Of a DNA stretch of 64,000 nucleotides, positions 43,461-51,968 are shown piece by piece; positions within the stretch are counted from its first letter, which is position 1, and each line of letters begins with the position of its first letter. The notes under the pieces are model-generated. The model was not told the origin of the DNA and did not search any database. It saw only the letters and a list, made by a program, of their open reading frames with translations. This DNA comes from Prosthecobacter sp. SYSU 5D2 (GTDB lineage Bacteria; Verrucomicrobiota; Verrucomicrobiia; Verrucomicrobiales; Verrucomicrobiaceae): contig NZ_JBBYXL010000004.1 of assembly GCF_039655865.1 (NCBI RefSeq), positions 124,001 to 188,000 on the forward strand, in the 5' to 3' direction. A program made the translations under genes and the position numbers.

Positions 43461-43500
43461 GCGGCAGGGACAGCGCGTTTATTTTTGCGTTTCCCCGCCC

Positions 43501-44340
43501 ATGCCAACCGTCACCCGCTTTGCCCCCAGCCCCACCGGCTGGCTGCATTTGGGCCATGCCTATGCCGCCCTATTTGCTGCCAAGCAGGCACGTCAAAACG
43601 ATGGCCACTTTCTCATCCGGCTGGAGGACATTGACGGCACCCGCTCCCGGCCGGAGTATGAAACGGCGCTGTTTGAAGACCTCGCCTGGCTGGGCCTGAG
43701 CTGGGAAAAACCCGTGCGCCGGCAGTCGGATCACACTCAGGATTATCGGGGGGCACTGGATCAACTCGAGGCCCTCGGCCTGCTGTATCCCTGCTTCTGC
43801 ACCCGCCGCGAAATCCAGGAGGAAATCGCCCGCGCCGGGCAGGCTCCGCATGGACCGGACGGGGCGCTGTATCCCGGCACCTGCCGCCATCGCAGCATTG
43901 CTGAAAGGAAGGATCTCATCGCCAGCGGACAGGCCTATGCCTTGCGGCTGGATGTGGGAAAAGCTGCCGCACTGGCTGGCCGGGAACTCCATTGGGAAGA
44001 CGCCGCCCGTGGCCCCCAGGTGGCCACACCGGCCATCTTTGGCGATGTCGTCCTGGCTCGTAAAGACACCCCCGCCAGCTATCATCTGGCAGTAGTGGTA
44101 GATGATGCCCGGCAAGGCATCACCCTCGTCACGCGCGGGGAGGATCTCTTTGAAGCCACCCACCTGCACCGGCTTTTGCAGGAGCTGCTAAAACTCCCCG
44201 TGCCGCGCTGGCATCACCACCGTCTCATCACCGATGAGAACGGCAAACGCCTGGCCAAACGTGATGATGCCCGCTCCCTCCGCACGTTGCGGGATGAAGG
44301 CTGGAGCGTGGACGATGTTCTGCAGAAGTTGGAGCTTTGA
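43501..44340 (+). CDS. gluQ: Glutamyl-Q tRNA(Asp) synthetase
   Basis: This 279-residue paralogue of the GluRS catalytic core attaches glutamate to queuosine in tRNA-Asp. The HIGH-like motif is HLGH (residues 16-19), preceded by TRFAPSPTGWL. The zinc region shows YPCFCTRREIQEE followed by YPGTCRHR, with three cysteines. The KMSKS counterpart is GKRLAKRDDA near residue 250. The protein lacks the anticodon-binding domain of GluRS, which explains its short length. In proteobacteria this gene often follows dksA; here it follows a YbjN-like gene. Confidence 0.92.
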   Translation: MPTVTRFAPSPTGWLHLGHAYAALFAAKQARQNDGHFLIRLEDIDGTRSRPEYETALFEDLAWLGLSWEKPVRRQSDHTQDYRGALDQLEALGLLYPCFCTRREIQEEIARAGQAPHGPDGALYPGTCRHRSIAERKDLIASGQAYALRLDVGKAAALAGRELHWEDAARGPQVATPAIFGDVVLARKDTPASYHLAVVVDDARQGITLVTRGEDLFEATHLHRLLQELLKLPVPRWHHHRLITDENGKRLAKRDDARSLRTLRDEGWSVDDVLQKLEL

Positions 44341-44348
44341 GGCCTCCA

Positions 44349-46589
44349 TTATGGCTTTGAAGGCCCTAACCAACGATTCAGAAATTCAAACGTGCCAATG
44401 CCGTTGATGGTATGGGGCCCGTCAAAGTGCTCAATGGTGGTGCGATCCATGATGCCTAACTGATTGTAGAGCTGGCGGATCTTGGCATACTCATAGTTCA
44501 CCCATTCATCCACACCCACACCGTCCTTGTGGCCGCGCTCCACCATGAAAGGACGCGGCGCGATGAGCGCCCCCATTTCCGCATAATTGAATGTGCCTCC
44601 CAGGTTCCATTCCCAGATCTCATACTCATGAGTGAAGACATAGCTGAAACGCTCGTCCGTCGTCGCGCACTTGCGCACCCATTCATTGAAGTCGCCTGAG
44701 CAGATGCTGAGGCAGTAGCCGGGCAGCACGGCGGGTGTGCGCATGGCGCTTTTGCCGCCATAGCTGAGCCCGTAAAAGGCGATCTTGTCAACCTGGACAA
44801 AAGTCTGCGCCTGCAACCATTCCAGGATGCGCTGATGCTGTCCGTTGATGACTGAATAAAGCGTCTTGCCCAGCGGGTTCAGCTTTCGCTGGAGCGAGCG
44901 GAAAGCGTGCATGCCGCGATACGGATTGTGCGGGGCAAAGACGATGTATCCCTGCTCCGCCAGCCGCAGCGCAAAGGCCTTGTAGGCATTCCACGCCCGC
45001 ACGGTCTGATCCGTTTCAAAACAATGTTCCGGCAGCCCCTCAAGCCCATGCTGGCACACCACGGCGGGCCGCTTTTCACCGGGTTTCAGGTCCTTGGGCA
45101 GCGCCAGCCAGCCCCAGGCAAAGACATCCTGCCAGACATCCAGGGTGACTTCATGGATGACCACCTTTTCCGTCTCCTTGAGCACGCGGCTGCGTGGGTT
45201 CATCGGCACATCCGGATCAGGAAAACGTCCAATGACTTCCGTCCAAAAACGCTCCCGTTCCGTGGCCGTGTGTTTCTCAAAATCCGCCACCGATGTCAGC
45301 GGCAGTTTCTTCCAGAACTCCGCCTTTCTTTGGGCCTCCGTCGTCACCAGAAGGCGCTGGGTGAACTGCCCCAGTTCACGCACCTGGTCACGCTGGGCCA
45401 TTGGTCTCTCCGGCGGAGCATTGACCGGCTGCTTTTCCTGTCGCGCAGCCGCCATCGCTTTCAGCATGGAGCCAGCCGTTTCACCAGGGAAAAGATGGCT
45501 GACGATGTCCCGTGTGGAGGACTTTTTATCGAAGACCTGCGCCCAGTCCTTGAAGGCCGGGACCAGGTCGCGTGCCCGCTGCATCTCCGACTGCACGGCT
45601 TCCGCTGACGGCATGGTGATGACACCCGGTGCGGCAACCTCGCGCTGGCCCTTTAAGGCGATGGGCGGACCCGTCACATTCGGAAAACCCGCATGCTGTA
45701 CCGCCAGGCGCCGGGGCGCGATGAGCGAGGCCAGCTCCGCCTCCCCAAACTCCCGCAGCAGACCGAAGACATTACGATACAGCGGCTCCTGCCAAAGGCC
45801 TTCACGCGGGCCGAAGTGCCCCCACACATACACCGAATCAATGCGCGCATCCAGCGCCCCCGCATGTATCGCCAGCATGCCCCCTTCCCCCAGCCCGGCC
45901 ACACAGACGGGCAGCTTTTCCGGCTGTGCGGCAAACCAGTCCACCAGGCCCAGCACCTTGTGCAGTTCATAGCCAATGATGTGTCTTCCCAGGATGTAAG
46001 ACTGCCGGTAGATCCATTCGCGATGTGGAACATTGGTGTGCAGCCCCAGACGGTCACTACCGGAATACGTCGAATCTCGGGAGATCAGCATCGGAATAAC
46101 AATCTGCGCACCGGCATAAGCCAGGGTGGCATCCAGCAGTTTCTCCGGCGTGGTATCGGCATCCGGCAGGTACACAATGCGTGCCAGCACCGGCCCCTTC
46201 GGCTGGATCAGCAGCCCCTCCCCATGCACCCCATCCAGCACCTGCCAGCGCACCCGCTGCACCGTCGCAGCCGCCGTTTCCAGCAGAAGCGAAGGAGTTT
46301 GCGTATCCCCCACCAGCTCCAGAGCCGTCACGGGAAGCCGCTCATCCGCCATTCCCAGGATCTCTTTGAGACGCTTCCTGTTAGGCTCCACCGACTTCTC
46401 ATAAGCCTCCGGCGAACTCAAGTCACGGTTCCAAAACGAGGCCCGTTTCCCCTTCGCCGTCTCAATTTCGCGCAGCAAAAAGCGGTCAATGCCCGCCACC
46501 ATCGTGGCCGAAAAATCCGCATTCGGTTCCAGCGGTGCCGTGCCGGGAAGCTGCATGGCCAGGGCGGCAAGAAGGGAGAGAGAGTTCAC
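44349..46589 (-). CDS. Tandem alpha/beta hydrolase, first module degenerate
   Basis: This 746-residue exported protein (signal peptide about 1-18) has two hydrolase modules of the acetylxylan-esterase/dienelactone-hydrolase kind. The C-terminal module (about 420-746) is complete in appearance: CQHGLEGLPE oxyanion region, AFYGLSYGGKS with nucleophile S609, and a final HFDGPHTING for the histidine. In the N-terminal module (about 80-310) the matching motif reads AGLGEGGML, so glycine (G234) replaces the serine. That module is probably not catalytic. The gene lies 65 bases downstream of the FecR-LamG gene, likely in one operon with it and the sigma factor. Confidence 0.8.
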   Translation of the reverse strand: MNSLSLLAALAMQLPGTAPLEPNADFSATMVAGIDRFLLREIETAKGKRASFWNRDLSSPEAYEKSVEPNRKRLKEILGMADERLPVTALELVGDTQTPSLLLETAAATVQRVRWQVLDGVHGEGLLIQPKGPVLARIVYLPDADTTPEKLLDATLAYAGAQIVIPMLISRDSTYSGSDRLGLHTNVPHREWIYRQSYILGRHIIGYELHKVLGLVDWFAAQPEKLPVCVAGLGEGGMLAIHAGALDARIDSVYVWGHFGPREGLWQEPLYRNVFGLLREFGEAELASLIAPRRLAVQHAGFPNVTGPPIALKGQREVAAPGVITMPSAEAVQSEMQRARDLVPAFKDWAQVFDKKSSTRDIVSHLFPGETAGSMLKAMAAARQEKQPVNAPPERPMAQRDQVRELGQFTQRLLVTTEAQRKAEFWKKLPLTSVADFEKHTATERERFWTEVIGRFPDPDVPMNPRSRVLKETEKVVIHEVTLDVWQDVFAWGWLALPKDLKPGEKRPAVVCQHGLEGLPEHCFETDQTVRAWNAYKAFALRLAEQGYIVFAPHNPYRGMHAFRSLQRKLNPLGKTLYSVINGQHQRILEWLQAQTFVQVDKIAFYGLSYGGKSAMRTPAVLPGYCLSICSGDFNEWVRKCATTDERFSYVFTHEYEIWEWNLGGTFNYAEMGALIAPRPFMVERGHKDGVGVDEWVNYEYAKIRQLYNQLGIMDRTTIEHFDGPHTINGIGTFEFLNRWLGPSKP

Positions 46590-46654
46590 AGGCGTCGGTG
46601 GTGCAATGAGTTGGATTTAACATACGCACTTGCCGCCTCCCGCCTCGCAGCCAA

Positions 46655-48226
46655 TCACCGCGCCAGCTTCGCAATCTCCGTCTCTGTCAGTACCCGCGAG
46701 AACAGCATAAACTCATCCATGGTCCCGCTGAAGTGGCGGATGGCCACACGATCCTTGCGTCCGTTGTCGCTCCAGTTACCCAGATCGGCCACGCCGATGC
46801 GCACGGGAAACACATTCACAATCGGCACCTTGGCAGTCAGCTCGCCGTTCACGTAATGCCGGACTTCTTTGGACACCGGATCAATGACCGTGGCCAGATG
46901 CATCCACTGGCCGAACCGCTCCGGCGTGAACAGCGCAGGCGTATCATGGTCACGCGAGACATGGCCATCCCGTCCGGCAATGCCCAGGCGCAGCTTGCCA
47001 TCGCGCATGATCTGCCAGTGGACGGCCCCGTTTTCATAACCTTCCACCATGAAGAGCGAATTGAACGCCCGGTCCAGGCCATGTACCCGCACCCAGGCAC
47101 TGAGTGTCAGCGCATCGTGATCTCCCGGCACGCTCACACGCACGCGGTCGCTCACATTGCGAAATTCCAGCGCCCGTTTGCCGGGCCAGCGCCCCTCGGT
47201 CCAGTCGCAGCCCACGATGCTCCCGGCGGGCACCTGGGGGGCATTGGCCGCATGGTTACGCAGCGACCGGGTGCCGGCGGCATCTTGAAAGTCTAACCGC
47301 ATTTGCAATGACGGATCCGCATTCCAAACGGAACTTTGCACCAGCCAGTTTTCAAAAGCCAGCCGCTGGGATTCTGCCGTGCGCTCATCCACGCTGCCCA
47401 GCGAGGCAAAGGCGGCCAGGTTGGCGCGAATGGCCTGGGTATCGCTTCCCAGCGTCATCCCCTCCCCTTCCCGCAGCGGCTTCATGGCAGCACCGGCCGC
47501 ATACAATTCCACCTCACCTTTGAAAACATGCAGCTCACCGGCCGCATCGTTCAAGTCCAGGCCAAAATCCGTGCCCAGGTCCACAATCGTCCCCTTCGGC
47601 GTCTCAATGCGGAAGCCCACGGCCTGCGGCGGCACATGCGCACTCAGTTTTCCAGAGGCGCAATAAGCCTCGCTGGAAGAAATCAGCCGGAACTGCGCCG
47701 GTCCCTCCAGCGTCACCCGCGCCCCCTGGTAAAACTCAATCTGCGCCAGGCCGGATTTCAGCCTCAGCCAGCCGGGGCTCAGCGGGCTGCCCGGCGCATG
47801 AGATTCCCCTTCCCACTCCACATTCACCCCGCGTGCCAGCACGGCCACTGCCGCCGTCGTGGCCTCTGCATCGGCATAGGTCACGTTTGGCTCTGGCCGG
47901 GTCACATCCACCAGCCACGTCACCGCAAACGTGATGCAGGCCGCCAGCGCCGCCACGGAGGTCAGCGTCACGAAGCTAAAACGCGCTTTCCCCTTTGGCC
48001 TCGCCACCGCCGGCAAAACCACGGGCGAAGATGGCAAGGCCGCCGCCCTGGACTCCTGCAGCATGGCATCCATGGAAAGCTGATTCAACAGCCTGTCATG
48101 CAGTGCCCCGGCCTCGGCACCGGGCTTTTGTAGAAGCTCCAGCAGACAGGCCGCCTCGTCCTCGGACAGATTATCCTCCAAATAACGCTGGATCAGCACC
48201 TCCGGGTCGTGGCTCGTTTCAGACAT
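46655..48226 (-). CDS. FecR-domain / LamG-domain anti-sigma-like membrane protein
   Basis: This 523-residue protein has an N-terminal cytoplasmic region (about 1-80) with LIQRYLEDNLSEDEAACLLELL, typical of these sigma partners. One membrane helix covers about 85-107. A FecR domain (about 125-250, GTIVDLGTDFGLDL) and a LamG/concanavalin-like domain (about 335-520, HDALTLSAWVRVHGLDRAF) lie outside. It starts inside the sigma factor stop (ATGTCTGA), preceded by AGGAGGTG, an unusually good ribosome site here. This ATG is preferred over the GTG three codons upstream. It probably restrains the sigma factor until a glycan-like ligand binds outside. That mechanism is inference. Confidence 0.9.
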   Translation of the reverse strand: MSETSHDPEVLIQRYLEDNLSEDEAACLLELLQKPGAEAGALHDRLLNQLSMDAMLQESRAAALPSSPVVLPAVARPKGKARFSFVTLTSVAALAACITFAVTWLVDVTRPEPNVTYADAEATTAAVAVLARGVNVEWEGESHAPGSPLSPGWLRLKSGLAQIEFYQGARVTLEGPAQFRLISSSEAYCASGKLSAHVPPQAVGFRIETPKGTIVDLGTDFGLDLNDAAGELHVFKGEVELYAAGAAMKPLREGEGMTLGSDTQAIRANLAAFASLGSVDERTAESQRLAFENWLVQSSVWNADPSLQMRLDFQDAAGTRSLRNHAANAPQVPAGSIVGCDWTEGRWPGKRALEFRNVSDRVRVSVPGDHDALTLSAWVRVHGLDRAFNSLFMVEGYENGAVHWQIMRDGKLRLGIAGRDGHVSRDHDTPALFTPERFGQWMHLATVIDPVSKEVRHYVNGELTAKVPIVNVFPVRIGVADLGNWSDNGRKDRVAIRHFSGTMDEFMLFSRVLTETEIAKLAR

Positions 48227-48752
48227 GGGCGGCACCTCCTTGCTGAATCTGGCGCTGGATGCACTCGCGCAGCTTTTCCCGCACCCGCGAGAGTGCCCGG
48301 CAGACGGTATCGGCTTTCATGTCCAGTTGGTCAGCGATCTGCGGGGTGCCGATGTCGCTGTAATAATAAAGCTGGATGAGCTCGCGGCTTTTTTCCGGCA
48401 GCTTTTGCAGGCAGCCGCGCAGCAGGCCCACCTCCTCCTCATAGCGCGGCGGCAGCTCGCTCTCCTCCGCCAGCAGGCGGATGTGGTCGGCCAGTTTCTG
48501 CACCACTTCCGGCCTGGATTTGGTGCGGTCACGCCACAGGCGCATGGCCACATGGCGGGTCATGGTGGCCAGCAGCGGGCGCAGATCCTTTTCCAGATCC
48601 CACCGGTCCTCCTTGGCCATGAATTCCAAAAACACCTGCTGGGCGATGTCCTCCATCAGCCCCGGCCACGGGGCATACTTCAACGCCACCCCTTTCACAA
48701 AGTCGTGGTGGGTGAGGAAAAGCCCGGCGGCCCGTGTCTCATGAGTGTTCAT
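48219..48752 (-). CDS. ECF sigma factor (Rhodopirellula/Verrucomicrobium type)
   Basis: This 177-residue ECF sigma factor is of the short type seen in Rhodopirellula, Verrucomicrobium and relatives (the TIGR02989 kind). Region 2 includes FVKGVALKYAPWPGLMEDIAQQVF split around residue 35, with ATMTRHVAMRLWRDRTK. Region 4 has LPEKSRELIQLYYY and the helix-turn-helix IADQLDMKADTVCRALSRVR. It directly precedes, and overlaps by eight bases, a FecR-LamG gene, the standard partner for this class. The ATG at 48752 is used; a TTG two codons before is in frame. It is divergent from the VWA gene. Confidence 0.94.
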   Translation of the reverse strand: MNTHETRAAGLFLTHHDFVKGVALKYAPWPGLMEDIAQQVFLEFMAKEDRWDLEKDLRPLLATMTRHVAMRLWRDRTKSRPEVVQKLADHIRLLAEESELPPRYEEEVGLLRGCLQKLPEKSRELIQLYYYSDIGTPQIADQLDMKADTVCRALSRVREKLRECIQRQIQQGGAAHV

Positions 48753-48794
48753 TCCCAACTATCTCACACCGCCCTGCAAAACCGGACAATAAAA

Positions 48795-48832
48795 TGCCTT
48801 TTCAGCCGTTCGATTTAGACTGCTGAAAGGCA
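48795..48832. promoter_or_regulatory. Inverted repeat in the sigma/VWA divergent region
   Basis: TGCCTTTTCAGC (48795-48806) is matched in inverse by GCTGAAAGGCA (48822-48832), with one bulged T and a 15-base spacer. It lies between two divergent start codons (48752 and 48913). It could be a regulator site or a sigma-responsive element acting on either gene. There is no T-run, so a terminator is unlikely. Confidence 0.4.
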
Positions 48833-48912
48833 AAGATCATGAAAAGCTTGCGGGCCGGGATTCGATCCGTCATTTCTTGAGCGGCTGTATTCCATCTATT
48901 TTCAAAGTCCCC

Positions 48913-50646
48913 ATGCCCCCTCCTGATCCATCCGATGACTTCAGCCAGCTGCCCACCGCTGACGGGGCCGTGAATGAGGGGCCTCTGCCTCACGATTTTT
49001 CCCGCCAGCCGCCCCCGCGCCGCAAGCAGACGCGCATCGGCCCCCGTGCCACTCAGGAAGCAGCACCGCCTGAGCCGCAGGAAACCGCAGACCCATCTCC
49101 AGCTCAAGCTCCGGAATCCCAAGAAGCGCCGTCCATGTCTGACGAATGGCAGGAACTTTTTCACAGCCCTGAAATCGCCCAGTCCCTCGCCTCCGACTGG
49201 GACCAAGTCCCCGCTGGGCCAGAATCGGAATCACCCGCCAGCGCCCCCTCCCCCCCACCGCTCCCCCAGCCAAAGCCCCGGCGTACCGTGGTCGGCCGTC
49301 GTGCACCTGCCCCCGAATCCGCCCCCCTGCCCCGAGAGGAAATCAGCCCACCAGAAGAAGAGGCCAGTACTCCGTCATCGGAGCCCCCACCCGCTGCCAA
49401 AGAACCGCCACCGGTTCCGAAAGCTCCGCCCGTTCCTCCGCAAACACCGCCCGCCAGCTCCCCCAACAAAACGGCTGATAAACAGCTCACAGACACATCG
49501 AAGGATCCAGCCAGTCCTTCCACGTCATCCACCCCTCCATCAACGGACAGCACTCCGCCCAAGGACGAATCCGGCAGCCAGGACACGCCAGCCACTCCGC
49601 CTCCTGTCCCCTCAGCCCCCCCTGGACCGTGGCAAGAAAAATGGAACCGCTGGGGTGGCAAAGCTCTCAGTCTCAGCGTAGCCATCCATGTTCTATTGCT
49701 CATCGGCGGGGCCACTTTTGTGGTGACCCAGGTCCGGGAAGATCAGGTGGATTTCCTGCCAGGTGGCGGCACCCAGCAGTCCGCCGCCGCCTCACAGGCC
49801 CTGGAGCACAAGATCCAGCAGAAGAAAACACCCTGGCTGAAAAAAGCCATGCCCGCACGCAAGATCGCCGCCGTGGGCTCCATCTCAGACATCATCCTCC
49901 CGGATGATGTACCTGACCTGATGGACCTGCCCCAGGCCAAAGACCTCCTTTCTGACAGCCGTCTCACCGCAGGCATGGGGCTGGGCGGTGCAGGCGGCGG
50001 CTTTGGCAAAGGCATGGGCATGGGCGGCATGAGCGGCATCGCCTTTCAGCCCTTCTCCATGTTTGGCATGCAGATCAAAGCCAAAAAACTTGCCCTCATT
50101 CTGGATGTCTCCACCTCCATGCTCCCCCACCTTCCGCGCGTCATTGAGGAAGTGGACAAGGTGGCCAAGGGCAGCGTCGTCATCCTGTTCTTCGGCTGCG
50201 GCCTGGAACCTCCGCCCCCTGGCGGGGTGGATGGAGATGACACCTATTCGACCTCCAGCGTGGACTTTGAAAAATTCTGGCGCATGGGCGGTGCATCCCA
50301 GGCTGAAACCCGCAAGTTCCGCATTGACCCCAAAAAGGAGATTCAGAATGAAGCCATCTTCAGGATGCTCTCCAGGCGCCCGCAAACCTACTTCATCCAC
50401 CTCACCGGCCTGGGCTACACCTGGCAGGCCCTGTTGAGCGACAAAGTCCGCACCGCCGACGGCATCTACTGGTTCTCAGACTTCCAGGACCGGGTGGACT
50501 TCAAACAGATCAACATCGTCCGCGAAAACCTGCAGCAGCGGAAGCAGCGCCTCTACATGCACGCTTACATGCAGGGCGGTTCCTATGATCTGGTTAAGAC
50601 CCAATTGGTGGAAAAGACCGGCGGAGATGTCTTCCTGGAGGAATAA
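48913..50646 (+). CDS. Proline-rich membrane protein with VWA-like domain
   Basis: This is a 577-residue protein. The first 245 residues are disordered and very rich in proline, serine and glutamate (PPPPLPQPKPRR, PPVPKAPPVPPQTPP). One membrane helix follows (about 252-275, SLSVAIHVLLLIGG). Next come a short glycine/methionine-rich stretch (GMGLGGAGGGFGKGMGMGG, about 357-375) and a VWA-like domain from about 390 with the metal site LDVSTSM. The acid- and proline-rich N-terminus with one helix recalls TonB-like energy-coupling proteins, but no TonB box is seen. Similar 'VWA domain-containing' proteins occur in Verrucomicrobia without known function. It is convergent with lepB, 11 bases away. 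Confidence 0.75.
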   Translation: MPPPDPSDDFSQLPTADGAVNEGPLPHDFSRQPPPRRKQTRIGPRATQEAAPPEPQETADPSPAQAPESQEAPSMSDEWQELFHSPEIAQSLASDWDQVPAGPESESPASAPSPPPLPQPKPRRTVVGRRAPAPESAPLPREEISPPEEEASTPSSEPPPAAKEPPPVPKAPPVPPQTPPASSPNKTADKQLTDTSKDPASPSTSSTPPSTDSTPPKDESGSQDTPATPPPVPSAPPGPWQEKWNRWGGKALSLSVAIHVLLLIGGATFVVTQVREDQVDFLPGGGTQQSAAASQALEHKIQQKKTPWLKKAMPARKIAAVGSISDIILPDDVPDLMDLPQAKDLLSDSRLTAGMGLGGAGGGFGKGMGMGGMSGIAFQPFSMFGMQIKAKKLALILDVSTSMLPHLPRVIEEVDKVAKGSVVILFFGCGLEPPPPGGVDGDDTYSTSSVDFEKFWRMGGASQAETRKFRIDPKKEIQNEAIFRMLSRRPQTYFIHLTGLGYTWQALLSDKVRTADGIYWFSDFQDRVDFKQINIVRENLQQRKQRLYMHAYMQGGSYDLVKTQLVEKTGGDVFLEE

Positions 50647-50657
50647 AACCGGCGGAG

Positions 50658-51851
50658 TTACTTGATCCGTCCCCAATGACTGGTCAGCGGCCAGTAGCAA
50701 AACAGCGCCGGACCGACCAGGTTGCGCTCAGGCACCGCCCCCCAGGCCCGTGAATCACTGCTGTTGTAACTGTTGTCACCCATGGCGAAGTACTGCTCTT
50801 CACCCAGTTCTATTCTTGAAATGTAGCCGCCCACCATGCGCGGATCTGAATAGCCGCGATAGCCATTGACAGGTGCCACCCCGGTGCCTTGCATCACCTT
50901 CTGAAAACCCGGCTCCTGAGCCTCTGCGCCGTTGATGAAAAGCTTGGGAGCTTTCACCTCCAGAACGTCGTGAGGCACGCCGGCCAGGCGCTTGATGTAA
51001 TGTTGTGAGCCCTGCTCCGCAGGCACATTGATGCCCCGGATATGCTTGGTGGTGAAAACAAACACCTCGCCACGGGTCGGAGTCCGAAAGTGATACGAAA
51101 ATTTGTCCACCAGCACATGGTCGCCATTGCGCACGATGCCGCTGGCCAGAAGCTGTCCTTCCTTGATTTCTTCCCCCCCGCGCAGGCGGTAGTCCCGGCG
51201 TAAATCTGGCGTGTCCGTCCCCACTGTGATGGGTTGTGAGTTAAGATGCTCATTGAGCTGAAGCTCATCCAGCAACTGCCGCATCGGCGCATTGATCTTG
51301 ATTGTATGCCCATCTTCAAAATGCAGTTTGCAGTAGGGCATAAAGATCAGGAATTTATGCTCTGTGACGGGTTCCTCCCTCCGTAACCGCCCTGTGTGAT
51401 CAGACACCACATGAATGTGCCGGGTGCTTGTGAGAAACGATTTCAGATACCCGCCGATCCCCGGCCTCGGATCCTCCGCCGTCGCCTCCGCTGTGATTCC
51501 ATTCAGCGTCGGCTGCATGGAGCCGGTGGGAATCTGGAACGGCTGCGCAATGTAGCCGCGAATGCCCAGCGCGATGACGATGGCCACAAAAAACACTTCC
51601 ACGTTGTCTCCGATCTCGCTCGGGGCCGCCTCCGGCAGCGCGCGCTCGCAGACCTTGTTGATCTCTTCGTTCAGCTCTTTCAGACGCTCCTTGTCCCGCG
51701 CTTTCATGGCCTGCTCCAGGCTACTCCTCAGCCCGCAGATCTCTTCCAGCTTCGCCGCAGGCAGCAGATCACGCTTGTAATCAATGAAGCGGGTGACGCC
51801 TTTGTGCAGCAATTTTGCGTGCTTCAGATAACGTGGGGTGAGGAAAAACAT
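50658..51851 (-). CDS. lepB: Signal peptidase I
   Basis: This 397-residue membrane serine protease removes signal peptides. The catalytic serine is S111 in QIPTGSMQPTL and the lysine K287 in HYIKRLAGVP. The C-terminal box GDNSYNSSDSRAWG is also present. The protein is much longer than most bacterial LepB proteins. It has about 80 residues before the single membrane helix (about 85-105), including a lysine/glutamate-rich coiled-coil-like stretch (44-68). It also has an insert of about 110 residues between the serine and lysine boxes. Such inserts are typical of Verrucomicrobia/Bacteroidetes forms. It is divergent from the kinase gene. Confidence 0.93.
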   Translation of the reverse strand: MFFLTPRYLKHAKLLHKGVTRFIDYKRDLLPAAKLEEICGLRSSLEQAMKARDKERLKELNEEINKVCERALPEAAPSEIGDNVEVFFVAIVIALGIRGYIAQPFQIPTGSMQPTLNGITAEATAEDPRPGIGGYLKSFLTSTRHIHVVSDHTGRLRREEPVTEHKFLIFMPYCKLHFEDGHTIKINAPMRQLLDELQLNEHLNSQPITVGTDTPDLRRDYRLRGGEEIKEGQLLASGIVRNGDHVLVDKFSYHFRTPTRGEVFVFTTKHIRGINVPAEQGSQHYIKRLAGVPHDVLEVKAPKLFINGAEAQEPGFQKVMQGTGVAPVNGYRGYSDPRMVGGYISRIELGEEQYFAMGDNSYNSSDSRAWGAVPERNLVGPALFCYWPLTSHWGRIK

Positions 51852-51968
51852 GCGCCCGGATGGTCGGAGACCTGCTGCTTACGTCAAGGACGAGCTGACT
51901 TGCTGACCAAAGAATGTCTCAAGACGCTCATTTTCTGCCTTTCGGACGTATTTTAATAAACATCGCTC

